In this document: positions 51,356 through 61,198 of the stretch, piece by piece
Layout of the letters: each line of letters opens with the position of its first letter
Position numbering within the stretch: position 1 is the first letter of the stretch
The notes under the pieces: model-generated
Database searches by the model: none
Seen by the model: only the letters and a program-made list of their open reading frames with translations
Told to the model about the DNA's origin: nothing
Translations under genes and position numbers: made by a program
Source of the DNA: Opitutia bacterium
GTDB lineage: Bacteria > Verrucomicrobiota > Verrucomicrobiia > Opitutales > UBA953
NCBI GenBank assembly: GCA_003569245.1
Contig: BGOM01000018.1
Coordinates: 1 to 62,756 of the forward strand
Direction: 5' to 3'
Length of the DNA stretch: 62,756 nucleotides

Positions 51356-54028
51356 ATGCGCCTCCTGCTCTCCTGCCTGGCCCTCCTGTTCACCGCGGTG
51401 CCGGTCGGCTTCGCCGCCGACGCCCCGAAGACCCCCGCCAAGGCCAAAGCCCCCGCCAAGAAGGCCGGCGACGCCAACGCCGGCAAGGCGATCGGCGAGA
51501 ACAAGGCCACGCCGGTCGACCGCATCAAGGCGCCCGCCGGCTTCAAGGTCGAGCTGCTCTACTCGGTGCCCGGCACCGAACAAGGCTCCTGGGTCTCGCT
51601 TTGCGCGGACGACAAGGGGCGCATCTACGCGTGCGACCAGTACGGCGACCTCTATCGCTTCCCTGCCCCCGCCCCGGGCCAGCCGCTCAAGGCCGCCGAC
51701 ATCCGCAAGATGCCGGTCAACGTCCGCGCGATCAACGGGATGACCTGGGCGTTCGGCGCCCTCTACGCCGGGGTCAACGACTACGAACGTAAGTTCCCCA
51801 GCGGCTTCTATCGCATCAGCGACACGGACGGAGATGACCTGCTGGACAAGGCCGAACTCCTGCGCGAGTTCCAAGCCGGCAGCGACCATGGCGTCCACAA
51901 GGTCGTCGTGACGCCGGACCAGCAGGGCTTCTACCTGATCACCGGCAACAACGCCGTGAAGACGGAGACCGCGGCCACCTCCCCGGTCGCGCCGCTCTGG
52001 GGCGACGACCACCTGCTGCCCCGCATGCCCGACGGGCGCGGCCATAACCGCCACGTGCTGGCCCCGGGCGGCATCGTCTACCGCATCAGCAAGGACGGCA
52101 AGACGTTCGAGACCTTCGCCAGCGGCTTCCGCAACATCTACGGCGGTGCGCTCAACCGCGCGGGGGACCTCTTCACGTACGACGCCGACATGGAGTACGA
52201 TTTCAACACACCCTGGTATCGCCCGACCCGCGTGAACCACGTCGTCAGCGGCGGCGAGTACGGCTGGCGAAACGGCGCGGGCAAGTACCCCGAGTTCTAC
52301 CCCGACAACCTCCCCGCCACCGTCAACATCGGCCCGGGCTCGCCGACCGGCGTGGCTTTCGGCTACGGCGCCAAGTTCCCGGCCAAGTATCAGGAAGCCC
52401 TTTACATCATGGATTGGAGCTGGGGCAAGATCTACGCCGTGCACCTCAAGCCGCAGGGCGCGAGCTACGTCGGCACCAAGGAAGACTTCATCCTCGGGGC
52501 TCCGCTGCCCGTGACCGACCTGCTGATCCACCCCGGCGACGGCGCGATGTACTTCGCCATCGGCGGCCGCAAGGTCCAGTCCGGCCTCTACCGCGTCACC
52601 TACGCCGGGACCGAATCGACCGCCCCGGCCCGACCGGACGCCCCGGCGCCGACCGCCGAGGCGCTCGCCCGGCAGGCCCTCGAACGCTTCCACGGCAAAC
52701 AAGACCCCGCCGCCGTCGACGCCGCCTGGCCGCACCTCGCCTCCCCGGACCGCTGGCTGCGTTTCGCGGCGCGGGTCGTGCTCGAGCACCAGCCTTCCCG
52801 CGGCTGGGCGGAACGCGCCTTCGCCGAACCCGACGCCACCGCCCGGCTCGAGGCGTTGCTCGCCCTGACCCGCCAGAACGCCGAATGTCCTTACCATACC
52901 GCCAAGGCGGCCAAGCCGGATCCGCGGACCGGGGTGGCGCCGACGACGGCCGCACCGACCGCCGAACAGGTGCGGCTGCGCACGCGACTCCTCGCGGCCT
53001 TGCGCGCGATGGATTTCGCCGCCCTCACGAAGGAGCAGAAGCTGCTTCACGTCCGCCTGGCCGAACTGGTGCTGCATCGCTACGGCTCACCCGACGCCGC
53101 GGGCGTGGCCGCCCTGGTCGCCCAGTACGATGCGGCTTACCCGGCCGCCGATTTCGAGCTCAACTGGCTGCTGACCGAGACGCTGGCCTACCTGCAGGCG
53201 CCTTCCCTCGCCGGCAAGGCGATGGGCCTGGTCGCCGCGGCGGGCAGTCAGGAGCCGGAGATGGAACTCATGCGCAGCCTGCGCCTGCTCAAGGCGGGCT
53301 GGACGCCGGCGCTGCGCGAACAGCAGCTCCGCTGGTTCGTCCGGGCGGCCAGCTACCGCGGGGGCTCCAGCTTCACCAAGTTCATCGAGTTCATCCGGAA
53401 TGACTCGCTGACGACCTTCACGCCGGAGGAGACCACCCGCCATGCCGAGCTCATCGCGACCGCCAAGAATCCGCCCGTGAAGTCCGCCTACGAGAACGTC
53501 GGCGCGATCTTCGCCGGACGCACGCCCAAGGCCTGGACGCTCGATGAGCTGGCCACGGCCGCCGAGACCGGCCTCAAGGGGCGCGACTTCGAGACCGGCC
53601 GGAAGATGTTCGGCGCGGCCGCCTGCTTCGCCTGCCATCGCTACGGCAACGCCGGCGGCATGAACGGCCCCGACCTGACCGGCGCCGGCGGGCGCTACAG
53701 CCCGCGCGACCTCCTCGACCAGATCATCCACCCGAGCAAGGAGATCAACGAGCAGTTCGCCCCGGTGGTGGTCACCCGCCAGGACGGGTCGACGGTCAGC
53801 GGCGTCATCGTGAACCTCAACGGCGACACGGTGCAGATCAACACCGACCTCTCCGACCCTGACCAGCGGGTGGGCGTCGACCGCAAGCAGGTCCGGAGCA
53901 TCGAGGTCTCCAAAGTCTCCCCCATGCCCCCGATGCTGCTGAACATGCTGACCAAGGAGGAGGTCCTCGACCTCGTGGCCTTCGTCCTCAGCGGCGGCGA
54001 CAAGGAACACCGCTATTTCAAGAAGTAG
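51356..54028 (+). CDS. Exported PQQ/sorbosone-dehydrogenase-like protein with heme c domain
   Basis: This 890-residue protein has a signal peptide and an Ala/Lys-rich linker, then a six-bladed propeller of the glucose/sorbosone dehydrogenase-like type (about 55-420). That part includes VSLCADDKGRIYACDQYGD, FASGFRNIYGGALNRAGDLF and VVSGGEYGWRNGAGKYPEF. A HEAT-like helical region (about 430-740) follows. The C-terminal heme-binding domain of the TIGR02603 type has one CFACH site in AAACFACHRYGNAGGMNGPD and DLLDQIIHPSKEINEQF. It is a putative membrane-associated dehydrogenase, substrate unknown. A weak palindrome plus T6 (54030-54045) follows the stop. Heme attachment would need the ResB/CcsA system encoded at the window start. 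Confidence 0.9.
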   Translation: MRLLLSCLALLFTAVPVGFAADAPKTPAKAKAPAKKAGDANAGKAIGENKATPVDRIKAPAGFKVELLYSVPGTEQGSWVSLCADDKGRIYACDQYGDLYRFPAPAPGQPLKAADIRKMPVNVRAINGMTWAFGALYAGVNDYERKFPSGFYRISDTDGDDLLDKAELLREFQAGSDHGVHKVVVTPDQQGFYLITGNNAVKTETAATSPVAPLWGDDHLLPRMPDGRGHNRHVLAPGGIVYRISKDGKTFETFASGFRNIYGGALNRAGDLFTYDADMEYDFNTPWYRPTRVNHVVSGGEYGWRNGAGKYPEFYPDNLPATVNIGPGSPTGVAFGYGAKFPAKYQEALYIMDWSWGKIYAVHLKPQGASYVGTKEDFILGAPLPVTDLLIHPGDGAMYFAIGGRKVQSGLYRVTYAGTESTAPARPDAPAPTAEALARQALERFHGKQDPAAVDAAWPHLASPDRWLRFAARVVLEHQPSRGWAERAFAEPDATARLEALLALTRQNAECPYHTAKAAKPDPRTGVAPTTAAPTAEQVRLRTRLLAALRAMDFAALTKEQKLLHVRLAELVLHRYGSPDAAGVAALVAQYDAAYPAADFELNWLLTETLAYLQAPSLAGKAMGLVAAAGSQEPEMELMRSLRLLKAGWTPALREQQLRWFVRAASYRGGSSFTKFIEFIRNDSLTTFTPEETTRHAELIATAKNPPVKSAYENVGAIFAGRTPKAWTLDELATAAETGLKGRDFETGRKMFGAAACFACHRYGNAGGMNGPDLTGAGGRYSPRDLLDQIIHPSKEINEQFAPVVVTRQDGSTVSGVIVNLNGDTVQINTDLSDPDQRVGVDRKQVRSIEVSKVSPMPPMLLNMLTKEEVLDLVAFVLSGGDKEHRYFKK

Positions 54029-54087
54029 GCCGGCGCCGGTTTTTTCGGTGGTAAGCCGGCGGGGAACGGCAATCTTGGGGTCACCCC

Positions 54088-56613
54088 ATGAGCGCCCGCC
54101 CCGCCCTCGTCTGCCTCGGTCTCTGCGCCGCCCTGTGCGCGGTCGCGGAGCCGGTGGAATTCAACCGGGACATTCGGCCGATCCTCTCCGACAACTGTTT
54201 CGCCTGCCACGGCCACGACGCCAGCCACCGTAAGGCCAAGCTGCGTCTCGATGTCCGCGCCGACGCTCTGGCCAAGGAGGCGTTCGTACCCGGCAAACCG
54301 GAAGCGAGCGAACTCGTGAAGCGGCTCTTCCTGACCGACCCGGACGAGGTCATGCCTCCGCCGGAATCGCACAAGACCCTCTCCAAGGAACAGAAGGAAC
54401 TGCTACGCCGCTGGGTCGCGGAGGGCGCCACCTACCAGAACCATTGGTCTTATGACCTGCCGGCGAAAGCCGCCGCGCCGACCGTGGACACGGCCATCGA
54501 CACGCTGGTCGAGGCCCGGCTGCGTGCGAAGGGTCTTCGACCCGTCGGCGAGGCCGACCGCCGCACGCTCGCCCGCCGGCTGCACCTCGACCTGCTCGGC
54601 CTGCCGCCCACGCCGGAAGTGGTGGATGCCTTCGTCGCCGATCGCGCGCCCGACGCCTACGCCCGGCTCGTGGAAAGGCTGCTGGCCAGCCCGCACTACG
54701 GCGAGCGCATGGCCCAGGGCTGGCTCGACGTGGTGCGGTACGCCGACACCATCGGCTACCACAGCGACACGCCGCGCAATGTCTGGCCCTACCGCGATTA
54801 CGTCATCCGGAGCTTCAACCAGAACAAGCGCTTCGACCGTTTCACGTTGGAGCAAGTGGCGGGCGACCTGCTGCCGGACACCGATGTCGAGTCCAAGGTG
54901 GGCTCTGGCTTCAACCGCCTGCTGCTGACCACCGAGGAAGGCGGGGCCCAGGCCAAGGACTACCAGCAGCGCATGCTCACGGACCGCGTCCGCGCGATCG
55001 GCGCGGCGTGGCTGGGCCAGACGACCGGTTGCGCCCAATGCCACGACCATAAGTTCGACCCTTTCACGCAGCGCGACTTCTACGCCCTGGGGGCGTTCTT
55101 CGCCGACATCCATGAACCCGATATCGGCCGCCGCGAGGAAGGCATGCTCGTGGTCACGCCGGCCGACGAGCGCCGGCTCGCCGAACTGGCCGCCGCCGTG
55201 AACCGCGCCCGACAGGCGCTGGAGAGCGCCCTCGGCGGGCTTGGTGCGGAACTCGCCGCCTGGGAGAAGGAGGCGATCGAAGACCTTGCCCCGGCCGTCC
55301 CGCCCGCGGCCCCCAAGGCGAAAGCCAAGGGCAAGGCCAAGTCGCCCGACGCGGCGTTGGCGGCCAAGGCTCCGGCGATCCTCCAGAAACCGGCCGCCAA
55401 GCGCTCCGCCGCGGAGCAGTCGACCTTGCGGGACTACCTGCTCTCCCTGCACCCCGAGGCGCTCAAGAGCCAGCGGGACGCCGTCGCCGCGGCCCAACGC
55501 GAACACGACGCCTTCCGTGCCGGCCTGCCGAAGTCGCTGGTGACCACCAAGGCCGCCGTCGTCCGCACCGTCCGCATCCTCCCGCGCGGCAACTGGATGG
55601 ACGAGTCCGGCGAGGTCGTGAAGGCGGCCTTCCCCCATTACCTCCCCCAGCCGAAGCTCGACGGGCGCACGCCGAACCGGCTCGACCTCGCCCGCTGGCT
55701 GGTGTCGCGAGAGAACCCGCTGACCGCGCGCGTCACGATGAACCGTCTCTGGATGCAATTCTTCGGTACCGCGCTCAGCAAGAACCCGGGCGATCTCGGG
55801 GCGCAGGGCGAACTCCCGCCCAACCAAGCCTTGCTCGACTGGCTCGCCGTGGAGTTCATGGACTCCGGCTGGGACGTGAAGCACATGGTGCGCCTCATCG
55901 TCTCCAGCCGCGCCTACCGCCGCGCTTCGGCCACCCCGGCGGAGCTGGCGACGTCGGACCCCTTCAATCGCGAACTGGCGCGGCAGAGTCCATACCGGCT
56001 CGACGCCGAGCTGGTCCGCGACAATGCGCTCGCGATCGCCGGACTGCTCGTCCCGAAGGTCGGCGGGCCCAGCGTGAAACCGTACCAGCCGGATCGCTAC
56101 TGGGAAAACCTGAACTTCCCCGTCCGCACGTATGCGGCGGACCAGGGCGAGTCGCAATACCGCCGCGGCCTCTACGTGTGGTGGCAGCGCACCTTCCTGC
56201 ACCCCAGCTTGCTCGCGTTCGACGCGCCCAGCCGTGAGGAAGCCTGCACCGACCGCACCCGCTCGAACATCCCGCAGCAAGCCTTGGTGCTGCTGAACGA
56301 CCCGACCTATGTCGAGGCCGCGCGGGCGTTCGCGGGCCGCACCCTCGCGACCGCCGGCAACGACGAGCAGCGGCTGACCTGGGCTTGGCGACAGGCTCTG
56401 CAACGCACGCCCGAGGCCAGCGAGTTGGCCACGCTCCGCCAGGTGCTGGCCGAGCGCCGCAAGAGTTACCTGGCCGACCCCGCCGCGGCCCAGGCCTTCC
56501 TGAAGGTCGGTTTGACGCCGCCGCCGACCACGGTCGCGCCGGCCGAGCTGGCCGCCTGGACGCACGTGACCCGCGTCCTGCTCAACCTGCACGAAACCAT
56601 CACCCGCGAATGA
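54088..56613 (+). CDS. PSD1 and planctomycete cytochrome C domain protein (DUF1549/DUF1553)
   Basis: This 841-residue exported protein has a signal peptide and a planctomycete-type cytochrome C domain with a CFACH heme motif (ILSDNCFACHGHDASHRKAK). DUF1549/PSCyt2 follows (LHLDLLGLPPTPEVVDAFV, then VRYADTIGYHSD and a second CAQCHDHKFDPFTQRDFYAL). The C-terminal DUF1553/PSD1 domain has RLDLARWLVSRENPLTARV and MNRLWMQFFGTALSKNPGDL. An Ala/Lys-rich linker (about 410-445) separates the halves. These proteins are hallmarks of Planctomycetota and Verrucomicrobiota and almost always pair with DUF1501 proteins; the biochemical role is unknown. The stop overlaps the DUF1501 start (ATGA). Confidence 0.94.
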   Translation: MSARPALVCLGLCAALCAVAEPVEFNRDIRPILSDNCFACHGHDASHRKAKLRLDVRADALAKEAFVPGKPEASELVKRLFLTDPDEVMPPPESHKTLSKEQKELLRRWVAEGATYQNHWSYDLPAKAAAPTVDTAIDTLVEARLRAKGLRPVGEADRRTLARRLHLDLLGLPPTPEVVDAFVADRAPDAYARLVERLLASPHYGERMAQGWLDVVRYADTIGYHSDTPRNVWPYRDYVIRSFNQNKRFDRFTLEQVAGDLLPDTDVESKVGSGFNRLLLTTEEGGAQAKDYQQRMLTDRVRAIGAAWLGQTTGCAQCHDHKFDPFTQRDFYALGAFFADIHEPDIGRREEGMLVVTPADERRLAELAAAVNRARQALESALGGLGAELAAWEKEAIEDLAPAVPPAAPKAKAKGKAKSPDAALAAKAPAILQKPAAKRSAAEQSTLRDYLLSLHPEALKSQRDAVAAAQREHDAFRAGLPKSLVTTKAAVVRTVRILPRGNWMDESGEVVKAAFPHYLPQPKLDGRTPNRLDLARWLVSRENPLTARVTMNRLWMQFFGTALSKNPGDLGAQGELPPNQALLDWLAVEFMDSGWDVKHMVRLIVSSRAYRRASATPAELATSDPFNRELARQSPYRLDAELVRDNALAIAGLLVPKVGGPSVKPYQPDRYWENLNFPVRTYAADQGESQYRRGLYVWWQRTFLHPSLLAFDAPSREEACTDRTRSNIPQQALVLLNDPTYVEAARAFAGRTLATAGNDEQRLTWAWRQALQRTPEASELATLRQVLAERRKSYLADPAAAQAFLKVGLTPPPTTVAPAELAAWTHVTRVLLNLHETITRE

Positions 56614-58031
56614 GCCTGCCTCCCGAACTCCAGTCAGCCCTCACGCGCCGGGCCTTCCTCGGCCGCACGACCCAAGGCGTCGGCGGCCTCGCGCTGGCCT
56701 CGCTGCTGGGGCCCGCCGCGCTCGCCGCCCCCGGCCCATCCGGCGCCCTCGCGAGACTGCCCCTGCCCCAGAAAGCCAAGCGCGTCATCTGGCTGAGCAT
56801 GGCGGGCGGGCCGTCGCACCTCGAGACTTTCGATCCCAAGCCCAAGCTGGCCGCGATGCACGGCCAGCCGATGCCCGAGAGTTTCACCAAGGGCCAGCAG
56901 CTCGCCCAGCTGCAGGGCCAGAAGCTCACGTGTTTCGGTCCGCAGCATAAGTTCGCCAAGTTCGGCCGCGACCAGACCGAGATCTGCGAGCTCTTCCCGC
57001 AGATCGGCTCGGTGCTCGACGAGATCTGCCTGATCCGCTCGATGACGACGGACGCGATCAACCACGACCCGGCGCACATGTTCATGAACACCGGTTCGCA
57101 GATCGCGGGTCGTCCGAGCATGGGTTCCTGGGTCACCTACGGCCTCGGCACCGAGGCCGCGGACCTCCCGGGCTTCGTCGTCCTGACCTCGCTGGGCAAG
57201 GGCGGGCAGAACCAGCCGATCGCGGCCCGCCAATGGAGCAGCGGCTTCCTGCCCTCCAAGCACCAGGGCGTCCAGCTGCGCTCCAAGGGCGATCCGGTCC
57301 TCTACCTGTCGAACCCGCCCGGCGTCTCCCGCGACTCCCAGGGCGGCGACGTCGACGCCATCGCCAAGCTCAACCTGCACCGGGAGCGTTTCGTGGCCGA
57401 CCCCGAGGTCGCCACGCGCGTCGCGCAGTACGAGATGGCCTTCAAGATGCAGGCGAGCGTGCCGCAACTGATGGACGTCAAGGACGAGGACCCGAAGACG
57501 CTGGCGCTCTACGGCTGCCAGCCGGGCGACGGCTCCTTCGCCGCGAACTGCCTGCTCGCCCGCCGCCTCGCCGAACGCGGCGTCCGCTTCATCCAGCTCT
57601 ACCACAAGGACTGGGACCACCACGGCGGCGTGAAGGATGGCGTGGCGCTCAAGGCCGCCGAGATCGACCGCGCCTGCATGGCCCTGATCACCGACCTCAA
57701 GCGGCGCGGCCTGCTCGACTCGACGCTCATCGTCTGGGCGGGCGAGTTCGGCCGCACCCCGATGTCGCAAGGCAACGGACGCGACCACCACAACAAGGCG
57801 ATGACCGTCTGGATGGCGGGCGGCGGCATCCGCGGAGGCCTCGTCCACGGGTCGACCGACGAGCTCGGCTACGCCGCGGTCGACAAGGTGGCGACGGTGC
57901 ACGACCTGCACGCCACGATGCTCCACCAATTGGGTGTCGACCACGACGCCTTCCGCTTTAAGTTCCAGGGTCTCGACGCCAAGCTCACCGGCGTCGAACC
58001 CTGCAAGGTGATCAAGGACATCCTCGCCTGA
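56610..58031 (+). CDS. Tat-exported DUF1501 protein
   Basis: This 473-residue protein has a Tat signal, ALTRRAFLGRTTQGVGGLAL, and a DUF1501 domain, related to the alkaline-phosphatase/sulfatase fold. Typical blocks are KRVIWLSMAGGPSHLETFDP, DEICLIRSMTTDAINHDPAH, FIQLYHKDWDHHGGVKDG and LIVWAGEFGRTPMSQGNGRD, then HHNKAMTVWMAGGGIRGGLV. Conserved Asp and His residues in WDHHGG and GRDHHNK could bind metal. It is coupled to the PSD1 gene by a 4-base overlap, and the two products are thought to act together outside the cell. Catalytic activity is not established. Confidence 0.95.
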   Translation: MSLPPELQSALTRRAFLGRTTQGVGGLALASLLGPAALAAPGPSGALARLPLPQKAKRVIWLSMAGGPSHLETFDPKPKLAAMHGQPMPESFTKGQQLAQLQGQKLTCFGPQHKFAKFGRDQTEICELFPQIGSVLDEICLIRSMTTDAINHDPAHMFMNTGSQIAGRPSMGSWVTYGLGTEAADLPGFVVLTSLGKGGQNQPIAARQWSSGFLPSKHQGVQLRSKGDPVLYLSNPPGVSRDSQGGDVDAIAKLNLHRERFVADPEVATRVAQYEMAFKMQASVPQLMDVKDEDPKTLALYGCQPGDGSFAANCLLARRLAERGVRFIQLYHKDWDHHGGVKDGVALKAAEIDRACMALITDLKRRGLLDSTLIVWAGEFGRTPMSQGNGRDHHNKAMTVWMAGGGIRGGLVHGSTDELGYAAVDKVATVHDLHATMLHQLGVDHDAFRFKFQGLDAKLTGVEPCKVIKDILA

Positions 58032-58039
58032 CTTTCCCC

Positions 58040-59099
58040 ATGAAAAACACCCTGACCGCCCTCCTCCTCGCCGTCGGCCTGACCGTCCCCCGGTTGACCG
58101 CCGCCGACCAGCCCGCCGACCTGAGCAAGCCCGTGCAGGTCTTCATCCTGCTCGGCCAGTCCAACATGGTCGGCCTCGGCAAGGTCACCGGGCCCGACGG
58201 CTCGCTGGAGTTCGCCGTGAAGAACAAGAAGAAGTACCCGCACCTGGTCGACGCGTCCGGCAACTGGGCCGAGCGCCCCGACGTCCGCAACGTCCGCGTG
58301 ATGGTCGGCCGCAGCGGCGGGATGCAGCTTTTCAACAACGAGTTCCTCAAGGTCACGGGCAAGACGATGGGGCCGGAATACGGCATCGGCCATCCCGCTC
58401 GGCGACGCCGTCGAAGCCCCGGTGATGCTGCTCAAGAGCTGCATCGGCAACCGCAGCCTCGGCTGGGACCTGCTCCCGCCCGGCAGCGAACGCTACGTCT
58501 TCGAAGGCAAGGTGTACGCCGGCTACAAGGACCGCCCCGACACCTGGCCGGCCGACGCCGCCAAGGGCACGGGCACGACGCCCCCGCCGTGGGTCGACAA
58601 GGCCGGCAAGCCGATCGAGTGGTACGCGGGCAAGCAGTACGATGACGACACCGCCAACGCGAAGAAGGTCCTCGGCGAACTCGCGAAGTACTACCCCGGC
58701 GCCAAGAGCTACGAGGTCGCGGGCTTCTTCTTCTGGCAGGGCGAGAAGGACGGCGGCAACGCCGGCCACGCCGCCAAGTACGAGGAGAACCTCGTCCGCT
58801 TCATCAAGCAGCTCCGCAAGGATTTCGACGCGCCCCGCGCCAAGTTCGTCCTGGCGACCCTGGGCGAGGCGACCAAGGGCTCCGGCGGCAACGGCGGCAA
58901 GATCCTCGAGGCCCAGCTGGCCGTCGACGGCGCCTCCGGCAAATACCCCGAATTCAAGGGCAACGTGGCGACGGTCTACGCCAACCCGCTCTCCAAGGGC
59001 GGCAGCGGCAACAGCCACTACAACGGCAACGCCGAGACCTACATGGACGTCGGCGAAGCCATGGGCAAGGCGATGGCCGAACTGCTGAAGAGCAAGTAA
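58040..59099 (+). CDS. Exported sialate O-acetylesterase-like (SASA) protein, frameshifted
   Basis: This GDSL/SGNH-type esterase of the SASA (DUF303) group has a signal peptide (to about RLTAADQ) and the nucleophile block PVQVFILLGQSNMVGLGKV (Ser in GQSN). After GPEYGIGH near 58390 the frame shifts by one. It continues with LGDAVEAPVMLLKSCIGNRS, then FFFWQGEKDGGNAGHAAKYE, VLATLGEATKGSGG and the final block with HYNGNAETYMDVGEAMG. Both halves are clearly one protein of about 352 residues. These enzymes remove O-acetyl groups from sialic acid or other glycans. It follows DUF1501 by eight bases. Sequence error is the likeliest cause, given further shifts downstream. Confidence 0.85.
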
Positions 59100-59103
59100 G
59101 CGC

Positions 59104-60296
59104 ATGCGGCTGACCTCCCTCGTCCTGCTCGCCCTCGCCCCCCTCGGCGTGGCGCGGGCGGCCGAGGGTCCGCCGCTCTGGCGGATCGAAGCCAAGGGAC
59201 CGATCGCCGCCGACCCCAAGGTCGACTGCACGGTCAGGCTGGTCGCGGATACCCCGGGCACCCCGGCCCCGACGCTGCAGGCCCAGATCCGGGTCCGCGG
59301 CTCCTCCTCGCAAGCCTACGCCAAGAAATCCTTCGCGCTGAAGTTCACGTCGGCCGTCGCCCCGCTGGACCTGCCCGCGGACCCGGAGTGGATCCTGAAC
59401 GCGGCCTTCGTCGACTGCTCCCTGATGCGGCACAAGCTGTCGTACGACCTCTTCCGTTCGCTCAGCCGCTCCCGGCCAACCGCGCGTCGCCGCGCAGAGC
59501 CGGTTCGTCGAACTCGACCTCAACGGTCGCTACCACGGCGCCTACCTCCTCATGCAACCGGTGACGGGGCGCTTGCTGGGCTTCGCCGCGCCGAATCCGG
59601 CCGACCCGACCCCGGGTGTGCTTTACAAGGCCGTGGACCATGCCGCCAACTTCGGTCAACCCGGCCACGCGGGGTTCGATCCGCGGGAACCGGACCCGAC
59701 CAAGGGACCGGTCTGGGGCCCGCTGGATGAGCTCAACCGCTTCGTCAGCCAAGCTCCCGACCGCGAGTTCCTGGATCCGGCCGACGGGCTTGCCGCCCGA
59801 CTGGACCTCGCGAACGCCGTCGACTTCCACCTGCTGGTGCTCCTCACGTGCAACCTGGATGGGATCACCAAGAACTACTACCTCGCCCGGCCCGCGGCCA
59901 CGACGGCCGCCCCCCCCGCGGTTCTTTTTCGTGCCCTGGGACTACGACGGGACGTTCGGACGGAACTGGGATGGTTCGCGAGTGGGCGCGAAGGAATGGC
60001 TTTCGAACCGGCTCTTCGATCGGCTTTGGGCCGACCCGATGATGCGAACCCGGTTCCGGCAACGCTGGGAAACCTTACGCGCCGGCCCCTTCCGCGCCGA
60101 GGCGATCGGCGACCTGATCGACGCGAACGCCCAGGCCCTCGGACCGGCGATCCGCCGCAACGAGTCGCGCTGGAAGCAGATCGACTACGCGGCGCCGCGT
60201 GAACTGACCTTCGACGAGGATGTGCGGCAGATCCGCGCCTGGACAAGCGCCCGGCTCGCCTGGCTCGACGCCGAGATCGCCCGTCGTGCCCGCTGA
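59104..60296 (+). CDS. Exported CotH-like kinase-fold protein, two frameshifts
   Basis: CotH-family proteins have an atypical kinase fold; the spore coat CotH phosphorylates proteins, and many exported homologs sit with polysaccharide genes. The chain starts with a signal peptide (to about ARAAEG). It has IRVRGSSSQAYAKKSFALKF, the typical N-lobe, and WILNAAFVDCSLMRHKLSYD. A shift near 59462 leads to QSRFVELDLNGRYHGAYLLM. A second shift, near 59920, leads to FFFVPWDYDGTFGRNWDGSR and a helical C terminus. The DYDGTFG block is the family's metal-binding site. It follows the SASA gene by four bases. Errors in the sequence near its end are the simplest explanation. Confidence 0.82.
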
Positions 60297-60303
60297 CTTT
60301 CCC

Positions 60304-61194
60304 ATGCGTCTCCGCTCCCTCCTCCTGTTCGTCCTCGGCGGACTGTCGCTCTCCGCCCAAGAAAAGGCCTCGACGAAGAAAGCCGGCGGGTACCCCCCCG
60401 TCATGACCGGCGCCAAGGTCGAGACCTACCGCACGGTCGGCTCAACCGAACTGAAGGTCTGGATCATCGAACCGGCGGACCAAGGCACGAAGCCGCGGCC
60501 GGCGATCGTCTTCTTCTTCGGTGGCGGCTGGACCGGCGGTACGCCCGCCCAGTTCGAGCCACAAGCCCGCCACCTGGCCGCCCGCGGCATGGTCGCCGTC
60601 CTGGCCGACTACCGCGTGAAGAGCCGGCAGGATGCCAAGCCCGCCGACTGCGTGGCCGACGCCAAGGCCTGCGTCCGCTGGGTACGGGCCAATGCCGGCC
60701 GCCTGGGCGTCGACCCGACGCGCCTCGCCGTCGGCGGCGGTTCCGCCGGCGGACACCTAGCGGCGGCGGTGGCGACAGTACCGGGCCTCGACCCCGCGAC
60801 GGACGACAAAGCGGTCTCCTGCCGACCCGACGCCCTGGTCCTCTTCAACCCCGGCACCGTCATGGCGCCTTTCCCCGGACTGGACCTCAAAGGGTTCGGC
60901 GCCGGCTTGGACAAGGCCAGGTTCGGCTGCGAGCCGACGGAGATCTCCCCGCTCCACCACGTCCGGAAAGGCTTGCCGCCGACGATCATCTTCCACGGGA
61001 AGACCGACACCACCGTGCCCTATGCGACGGTCGAGAAGTTCACCGAGGTCATGAAAGCCGCCGGCAACCGGTGCGAGCTGGTCGGCTTCGAAGGCCAGGG
61101 ACACGGGTTCTTCAACAAGGCGAAATACCAGGAGACGCTCGATGCGACCGACGCCTTCCTGGTCTCGCTCGGCTATCTGCCCGCCAAGAAATAA
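60304..61194 (+). CDS. Exported alpha/beta hydrolase (esterase/lipase type)
   Basis: This 296-residue protein has a signal peptide (to about LSLSAQEK) and a BD-FAE/acetyl-esterase fold. The oxyanion strand is AIVFFFGGGWTGG, the nucleophile elbow LAVGGGSAGGHLAAAV, the acid Asp in IIFHGKTDTTVPY and the His in GFEGQGHGFFN. It resembles the hydrolases at 4104-5036 and 33695-34576, giving three exported esterases of this type in the window. ATG 60304 lies seven bases after the CotH stop, so it belongs to the same run of genes. Unlike its neighbours it is intact. Confidence 0.88.
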   Translation: MRLRSLLLFVLGGLSLSAQEKASTKKAGGYPPVMTGAKVETYRTVGSTELKVWIIEPADQGTKPRPAIVFFFGGGWTGGTPAQFEPQARHLAARGMVAVLADYRVKSRQDAKPADCVADAKACVRWVRANAGRLGVDPTRLAVGGGSAGGHLAAAVATVPGLDPATDDKAVSCRPDALVLFNPGTVMAPFPGLDLKGFGAGLDKARFGCEPTEISPLHHVRKGLPPTIIFHGKTDTTVPYATVEKFTEVMKAAGNRCELVGFEGQGHGFFNKAKYQETLDATDAFLVSLGYLPAKK

Positions 61195-61198
61195 GCCG

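Noticed and set aside
54403..56592. 729-residue minus-strand frame opposite the PSD1 gene
   Set aside because: Shadow frame; the opposite strand encodes complete DUF1549/DUF1553 domains.
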